From Halocatena halophila (GTDB lineage Archaea; Halobacteriota; Halobacteria; Halobacteriales; Haloarculaceae), in NCBI GenBank assembly GCA_027563145.1, contig CP071306.1:186001-250000 (forward strand): a stretch of 64,000 bases of DNA, written 5' to 3'. Shown here one piece after another: positions 59,447-64,000 of this stretch (within the stretch, counting starts at the first letter, position 1; each line of letters starts with the position of its first letter). The translations under genes were made by a program, and so were the position numbers. The notes below the pieces were generated by a model that saw nothing but the letters and a program-made list of their open reading frames with translations, ran no database searches and had not been told where the DNA came from.

Positions 59447-60027
59447 CGTAACATATTCTCCGCAGCAAGTGTGTCCGGCAGTGGCTGGTGGTCGGCTGGC
59501 GTTCCAACGGCGAGCGTTTCCGGGGGGACATCTTCGGTGATGACCGCTCCAGCAGCCACAAACGAGTCGTGTCCGATCGTCACGTCGGGGAGAATTGTGG
59601 CGTTTGCGCCGACTGATACGCCGTCTTCGATCGTGGGGCCAACCAGATCGACATCCCGTCTGACCGGATACGGATCGTTCGTCAACACGGCACGTGGACC
59701 GAGAAACACGTTGTCACCGATCGTTGTGTCGGTTGGAACGTAGACACCGGTTTGTAGGCTCACGTGTGAGCCGATTGTGGTGGTACCATCGATTACCGTA
59801 TCCGTCCCAACGATCACGCTATCGCCGATCTCCGTTGCCTCGCGAACCAGCGCACGATGGCCGGTAATGAAGTCATCACCGATCCGTACGTCCTGATAGA
59901 TAATCGTTCCCGAACGGATGCGTGCCCCCTCCCCGAGCTGTGTCGGTCTCCCATCCTCTGTGTACGCGTAGCCAACGGTCGCGCGGTCGTCAATCTGTGG
60001 GTCAACTCCGGCTTCGTAGTTCGTCAT
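59443..60027 (-). CDS. Left-handed beta-helix acyltransferase (WbpD-like)
   Basis: 194 residues. After an N-terminal 25 residues the protein is hexapeptide repeats (IGDDFITGHRALVREATEIG, IGSHVSLQTGVYVP, IGDNVFLGPRAVLTND, VSVGANATILPDVTIG), with the C-terminal AAGAVITEDVPPETLAVGTP cap typical of sugar N-acetyltransferases. In its context it would acetylate the 3-amino group added by the aminotransferase, as WbpD does. Confidence 0.92.
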   Translation of the reverse strand: MTNYEAGVDPQIDDRATVGYAYTEDGRPTQLGEGARIRSGTIIYQDVRIGDDFITGHRALVREATEIGDSVIVGTDTVIDGTTTIGSHVSLQTGVYVPTDTTIGDNVFLGPRAVLTNDPYPVRRDVDLVGPTIEDGVSVGANATILPDVTIGHDSFVAAGAVITEDVPPETLAVGTPADHQPLPDTLAAENMLR

Positions 60028-60108
60028 CGTCTTCAGTGTTCGATTGGTCGTCAGTGGTTAACCATCCAGTGGTTCTTCTCAGATACGTTCCACACGCAGA
60101 CACACCGA

Positions 60109-61104
60109 TCAATCAACGGCCGAATAAGAGAACGGACTCGACTGTTGTTCGGTGTCCGATTCCGAGACGAGACGATCGATCGACTGGGTGAGCTCTAGCG
60201 CACGCAAGCCGTCCTCACCGGAGACGACCGGTTGTTCGTGGTTGCGTACTGCCGTGGCAAACGAGGCGAGCTCGTTTTTCAGTGGCTCGGTCTGATCGAT
60301 CGAGAGCCGTTCGACGACGTTCGCATGACGGTGGTGGATGTCGCCTCGATTGACGTATTCGGAGGTTGACTGGCGGTGAATCTCCACCGATTGGTTGATG
60401 TAGTCCAGCTCAACCCAGCAGCTTTCCGCCGAGATCGACAGCTTTCGGATCTTCCGCTGGGTGACGCGACTCGCACTCAGCCGACCGATCACGCCGGATT
60501 CGAACTCGAGCAGCGATTCGGCGTAACGCCCGTCGTGATTGCCGGTCGCCTGGACGGACGCAACCGGATCGTCGACGATCGCGAGCAAAATCTCTACGTC
60601 GTGAATCATGAGATCCATCACGGCCGTGTCCTCGATCGACCGGCTCGGCGGTGGCCCCATTCGTTCGACGCTGATCCCGATGATGTCGAGCTCGTCGATC
60701 ATTCCCATAAGTGCACGCACGGCCGGATTGAATCGCTCGATATGGCCGATTTGCATGACGACATCACGTTCTTCTGCGCGCTGGATGAGATCGCGGCCTT
60801 CTGCCGGGGTCCCAACGAACGGCTTTTCGATTAACAGGTCGACGCCGGCGTCGATACACTGACGGGCAACGTCGCTGTGATACCGTGTTGGAACGGCGAT
60901 CGACACCATGTCGGTGCGCGAAAGCAGCTCGTCGATCGTATACGCAGTCGTATCATACTGTTCACTGATCTGCTCGGCACGAGACTGATCAGCATCGGCG
61001 ATGCCAACGAGCTCTGCGTCTGCAAGCTCGTTGTACACGCGGGCGTGATTTTGGCCCATACTTCCCACGCCGATCACCCCCGCGTGAAGCGCCTTCTCAG
61101 ACAT
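60109..61104 (-). CDS. Gfo/Idh/MocA-family dehydrogenase (WbpB-like)
   Basis: 331 residues from the ATG at 61104, where the Rossmann motif HAGVIGVGSMGQNHARVY follows. The family's LLIEKPFVG with the catalytic Lys is near 95-103 and a later HDVEILLAIVDDP is the substrate side. With the aminotransferase downstream in the pathway (WbpE), it should oxidise C3 of the UDP-uronate to the 3-keto form. Its start overlaps the stop of the upstream aminotransferase gene by 8 bases. About 80 bases separate it from the acyltransferase. Confidence 0.92.
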   Translation of the reverse strand: MSEKALHAGVIGVGSMGQNHARVYNELADAELVGIADADQSRAEQISEQYDTTAYTIDELLSRTDMVSIAVPTRYHSDVARQCIDAGVDLLIEKPFVGTPAEGRDLIQRAEERDVVMQIGHIERFNPAVRALMGMIDELDIIGISVERMGPPPSRSIEDTAVMDLMIHDVEILLAIVDDPVASVQATGNHDGRYAESLLEFESGVIGRLSASRVTQRKIRKLSISAESCWVELDYINQSVEIHRQSTSEYVNRGDIHHRHANVVERLSIDQTEPLKNELASFATAVRNHEQPVVSGEDGLRALELTQSIDRLVSESDTEQQSSPFSYSAVD

Positions 61105-62200
61105 GCTCGACCGTACTGTCCCGCATGGCTTCACCGATTCGGTTTAGATCCGCGTCCGAGAGCTCTGGATGGACAGGCAACGAGAGCACCTCTCGAGACG
61201 CCTGCTCTGCGTACGGGAACGACTGATCCGGGCGTTCGTACATCGGATACTTATGAATTGGTGTCGGATAGTAGATGCTCGTCCCGACACCTCGATCTGT
61301 GAGATCGGCCTGCAACGCATCACGGTTGCCAACCCTGATCGTGTACTGATTGTACGCGTGAAACCGTCCGTCGGGTTCGACCGGTGAGATAGCCGCCGTC
61401 GGCTCGAGATACTCGTTCAACCGAGCAGCGTTCGATCGCCGCTGTGCGACCTTCTCTTCGAGCCGGTCGGTCTGGATGCGACCGATCGCACCCGAAATAT
61501 TCGTCATTCTGAAGTTGTGCCCAAGACGCTCGTGTTCGTAGCCATATCCACCAGCCGTACGACCGTGATTGATGAACGATCGGGCGTTCGCGGCGATCTC
61601 CTCGTCGTTAGTGGTGATGATGCCACCCTCTCCCGAGGTGATGTTCTTCGTCGGATAGAACGAAAAGCAGGCCACGTCGCCGAGCGATCCGGCATGCTTT
61701 GTGTGGTATTTCGCTCCGTGGGCCTGAGCTGCGTCCTCGATGATCGTCGCGTCGTACTTCTTGCCGAGCGCTTCGAATCTATCCATATCGGCCGCAAGCG
61801 CGAACAGATGCACCGGCATAATGGCGTCAACGTCGCCATCGAGTGCCTCGATTCTCGATTCGGCAGCGTCGGGATCGAGCGCGAACGTTTCCGGATTGAT
61901 GTCTGCGAACACCGGCTCTGCACCGGCCAGGCGGATGACGTTGGCCGTTGCGACGAACGAAAAGGCGGTGGTCAACACCGTATCACCGGGGCCGATACCA
62001 GCACTCACGAGCGCAGTGTGCAACGCGGTGGTACCGTTCGACGTGGCCACTGCGTGTTCAGTGCCACAGTACTCTGCGAATGCGTCTTCGAACTCGGCAA
62101 CCGCATCGCCAGCGGCCAGATCGCCCGCCTCTAGCACCTCGGTCACGGCTTCGATCTCTTCGTCTCCGAGCTGTGGATCAGCGATTGGAATTTCGCTCAT
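61097..62200 (-). CDS. DegT/DnrJ/EryC1/StrS aminotransferase (WbpE-like)
   Basis: 367 residues. Type I PLP fold: Asp156 in EDAAQAHGA, the PLP Lys185 in FYPTKNITSGEGG, and the GT-binding NGTTALHTAL near 55-64 where the cofactor phosphate sits. The enzyme would add an amino group to C3 of a 3-keto UDP-uronate. It is first in the operon, which runs to 54829. The region upstream (62201-62535) holds the promoter. Confidence 0.94.
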   Translation of the reverse strand: MSEIPIADPQLGDEEIEAVTEVLEAGDLAAGDAVAEFEDAFAEYCGTEHAVATSNGTTALHTALVSAGIGPGDTVLTTAFSFVATANVIRLAGAEPVFADINPETFALDPDAAESRIEALDGDVDAIMPVHLFALAADMDRFEALGKKYDATIIEDAAQAHGAKYHTKHAGSLGDVACFSFYPTKNITSGEGGIITTNDEEIAANARSFINHGRTAGGYGYEHERLGHNFRMTNISGAIGRIQTDRLEEKVAQRRSNAARLNEYLEPTAAISPVEPDGRFHAYNQYTIRVGNRDALQADLTDRGVGTSIYYPTPIHKYPMYERPDQSFPYAEQASREVLSLPVHPELSDADLNRIGEAMRDSTVEHV

Positions 62201-62535
62201 CGCCCACCCCTCCCCATTGCCCGCTGTCGGCGCCAGCTACGAACGGTTTGACGCTCGGTCCATGGTCCATCGATTTGGTCGTACATTTGCTGATTGGACG
62301 AAGCCACCGGCCTTTATTATAGGTTGGCTAACGGACTCGCCTCGTGAACTGTTCACACTGATTGCTGGCGGTTTTTTCGATGTACGTCTACATTGATTGG
62401 TGTTCACGTGTGCGATCGCAATCAGTCTCTACTACGCCCGAATGACACAGAGCGGCTGTGAGCCGTTTGGGACAGACAGAGTGGCCCGACCTCGCCTCGC
62501 AGAAGTTAAACTCCTCCAACCTGTAGTCACCGAAA
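62201..62535. other. Divergent promoter region without a gene
   Basis: 335 bases between the aminotransferase and DUF1616 genes. On the minus strand CTATAATAAAGG (about 62311-62322) could drive the glycan operon. On the plus strand AAGTTAAACT (62503-62512) is centred 29 nt before the DUF1616 start, leaderless spacing. A T-run GGTTTTTTCG is at 62363-62372. The stretch TATAGGTTGGCTAA (62319-62332) resembles a degenerate copy of the iron box at 41630. No gene is supported. Confidence 0.5.
62503..62512 (+). promoter_or_regulatory. TATA-like box of the DUF1616 gene
   Basis: AAGTTAAACT is centred 29 nt before the ATG at 62536. Confidence 0.45.
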
Positions 62536-63489
62536 ATGGTACGTTGGTTGCTCGATCTCGTGCTCGCTGCGGCGCTGACGGCACTGGCCGGTGTTGGTTT
62601 TTTTATGCTCGACGGGATCGCCAGAATCGCACTCGTTCTCCCGTTGATCATATTCCTCCCTGGGTACGGGATGCTCTCGGTGCTCTTTCCCGAGGAGAGC
62701 AAACTCGGCCGAGCACGACGTGGTCGCCGTCCGTGGGGATCGCCCGACCGCCGAAGCGGGCAAGGCTCTGAAGACGATTATTTGCTCGGCAACATCGAAC
62801 GATTCGTCCTCTCGATCGCGCTGAGTCTCGCTCTCGTCGCGTTCACTGTTTTCGGATTGAACTTCACGGTGGGGTTCGGTGAACCACAGCGGATTGCGAT
62901 TCTTCTGATGGGCTTTACTGGCTCGATGCTGATTTTCGCGCTTGCCCGACGGATCGTGTTGCCACCTGAAGAGCGATTCGCCCTCGAATTCTCGGCGGCG
63001 GGAATTCCAACCGATGCGGGCTTTCTCAGCGTCTTCGGAGTAAGTCTGCTCGTACTCGCTGCGAGTGCCGGCGCGTTCGTCGCACTCAATCCAACGCCCG
63101 ATGGCGGCTCCTCAGGACTCTCAATCGTAGATCAGGGAACCCTCAATGGGGGGGTGGCGGCCACGTACAACGGCGAGCCGGTGACACTATCGATCCAAAA
63201 CGCCTGGGATACATCCAAAGAGTACTCGATTGTCGCGAAAGTTGATGGAGAGCGACACGGCGATCCAGTAACGGCCACCGCCGAGCCCAACTCGTTCAAA
63301 GAAGTCCGCTTCGAGAATATGCCTGAGGGAGGAGAGCGAATCACATTTTATCTATTCGAAGGCTCACCACCAGAGGAAGTCTCTCGCGACACCGCGATCG
63401 CTGTGGCCCCCATCGGCCCATCTGAGGGTCAGAACGCCATCAGTGCGCCTGCCGTACTTGCTCCAATCCAACCTCCAGGGGCACACTAA
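62536..63489 (+). CDS. DUF1616 family membrane protein
   Basis: 317 residues with four hydrophobic segments: two near the N-terminus around the LPLIIFLPGYGMLSVLFPEE signature, and two around 95-115 and 165-185. A polar outer domain (about 195-317, starting LNPTPDGGSSG) follows, with YNGEPVTLSIQNA and EPNSFKEVRFENMPEGGE resembling a beta-sandwich. DUF1616 proteins often lie in archaeal glycan or surface-layer regions, as here. Function unknown. It is followed 2 bases later by the YdjM-like gene. Confidence 0.87.
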   Translation: MVRWLLDLVLAAALTALAGVGFFMLDGIARIALVLPLIIFLPGYGMLSVLFPEESKLGRARRGRRPWGSPDRRSGQGSEDDYLLGNIERFVLSIALSLALVAFTVFGLNFTVGFGEPQRIAILLMGFTGSMLIFALARRIVLPPEERFALEFSAAGIPTDAGFLSVFGVSLLVLAASAGAFVALNPTPDGGSSGLSIVDQGTLNGGVAATYNGEPVTLSIQNAWDTSKEYSIVAKVDGERHGDPVTATAEPNSFKEVRFENMPEGGERITFYLFEGSPPEEVSRDTAIAVAPIGPSEGQNAISAPAVLAPIQPPGAH

Positions 63490-63491
63490 CC

Positions 63492-64000
63492 ATGTGGCCA
63501 TGGGGACACGCAGCCACCGGCTATCTCTGTTACTCGCTGGGCACGCGGCTGTTCGGCCGTACACCCACTGGATCGGCAACGCTAGCCGTGCTCTTTGGCA
63601 CCCAGCTTCCAGATCTGCTCGATAAACCGCTTTCGTGGGTGTTTGAGCTGTTTCCACAGGGGTACTCCGTGGGTCACTCCGTTTTCGTCGCCGTGCCGGT
63701 CGGACTGTTCGTCCTGCTTGCTGCATACTACAGCAGCCACACTGAGACCGCCGTCGGCTTCGTCGTGGGCTACTGGTCGCATCTGTTCGGTGATCTCGTC
63801 TTTGGGCTGGTAACGAACAATCCGCTCACTTCCGAACGACTGCTCTGGCCGATCGCCACGCTACCGTCGTACACCAGCGATCTCAGTGCTATCGAGAGAA
63901 TTCTGGCGTACGGTATCTCGTTTCTACACTTTTTCGCCGATGAGGGACTGGTTCCCGCGCTCGTGTTGCTTGCTATTTATTTCGGTCCCGTCGTCGTGGC
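63492..64000 (+). CDS. YdjM/DUF457-like membrane-bound metal-dependent hydrolase (3' end outside window)
   Basis: 169 codons of an open frame that runs off the window. It starts MWPWGHAATGYLCYSLG. The conserved LFGTQLPDLLDKPL with Asp residues and the later SVGHSVFVAVPVG and YWSHLFGDLVFG stretches carry the His/Asp residues of this family (membrane-embedded metal hydrolases). It follows the DUF1616 gene by 2 bases and is probably co-transcribed. Confidence 0.82.
   Translation, partial: MWPWGHAATGYLCYSLGTRLFGRTPTGSATLAVLFGTQLPDLLDKPLSWVFELFPQGYSVGHSVFVAVPVGLFVLLAAYYSSHTETAVGFVVGYWSHLFGDLVFGLVTNNPLTSERLLWPIATLPSYTSDLSAIERILAYGISFLHFFADEGLVPALVLLAIYFGPVVV

Overview
The window is a piece of a haloarchaeal (class Halobacteria) chromosome of moderate GC content. 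The evidence is the very acidic proteins, twin-arginine (Tat) signal peptides on most exported proteins, a PGF-CTERM surface anchor, archaeal information-processing genes (SRP19, Gar1, a SAMP-type ubiquitin-like protein), a tRNA-Val without encoded CCA, and many haloarchaea-restricted families (DUF5815, DUF6149, DUF2150, DUF7344, DUF7521, DUF7553-like). Many genes have a TATA-like box centred 25-30 nt upstream of the start codon, as expected for leaderless haloarchaeal mRNAs. I cannot name the genus. No rRNA, CRISPR array, recognisable insertion sequence or provirus is visible.

Layout. 1-6.7 kb: the end of a membrane protein, an alkaline-phosphatase-superfamily enzyme, small housekeeping genes and a Tat-exported penicillin-acylase-like hydrolase. 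6.9-9.4 kb: small regulators, an aldo/keto reductase and a regulator/membrane-protein pair. 9.5-21.8 kb: core metabolism (carB, thrB, pdxS), two flavin oxidoreductases and haloarchaeal conserved proteins. 22-24.5 kb: a Tat-exported polysaccharide deacetylase carrying six lectin-like modules. 24.6-30 kb: an HFX_2341-type regulator, an AT-rich stretch, a membrane-bound regulator, and a divergent btuF / btuC-btuD importer. 30-32.8 kb: srp19-gar1-presenilin-type protease and an ornithine-cyclodeaminase-family gene. 33-41.5 kb: a TPP enzyme and epimerase, SAMP, an HPP-Usp protein, then a nucleoside/pentose block (udp, pfkB, DUF63, deoC) and a cobalamin adenosyltransferase. 41.6-48.4 kb: a candidate iron box, tRNA-Val, membrane proteins, an unusual membrane-anchored HEAT plus double-AAA ATPase, a PH-domain protein, TatD and NYN proteins. 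48.5-54.1 kb: a surface/export block with a halolysin-like protease, a Pro/Thr-rich anchored protein, a Tat lipoprotein and a flippase fused to a Pro/Thr-rich tail. 54.1-62.2 kb: a glycan operon on the minus strand. 62.5 kb to the end: DUF1616 and YdjM-like membrane proteins.

How the genes work together. The operon 62200 down to 54829 has overlapping or nearly overlapping genes (aminotransferase, Gfo/Idh dehydrogenase, left-handed-beta-helix acyltransferase, two nucleotide-sugar 6-dehydrogenases, DUF354 protein, GT4 glycosyltransferase). It matches the WbpA/WbpB/WbpE/WbpD logic for making UDP-2,3-diacetamido-2,3-dideoxy-uronic acid, with a flippase next door to export the lipid-linked glycan. 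With the truncated membrane protein and phosphatase-like gene at the left end, surface glycan genes lie at both ends of the window. The most unusual items are the HEAT-AAA-AAA membrane ATPase, the six-module lectin deacetylase, the flippase with a mucin-like tail, a lipoprotein with a degenerate alpha/beta-hydrolase nucleophile elbow, and several intergenic dyads, one matching a DtxR/IdeR iron box.
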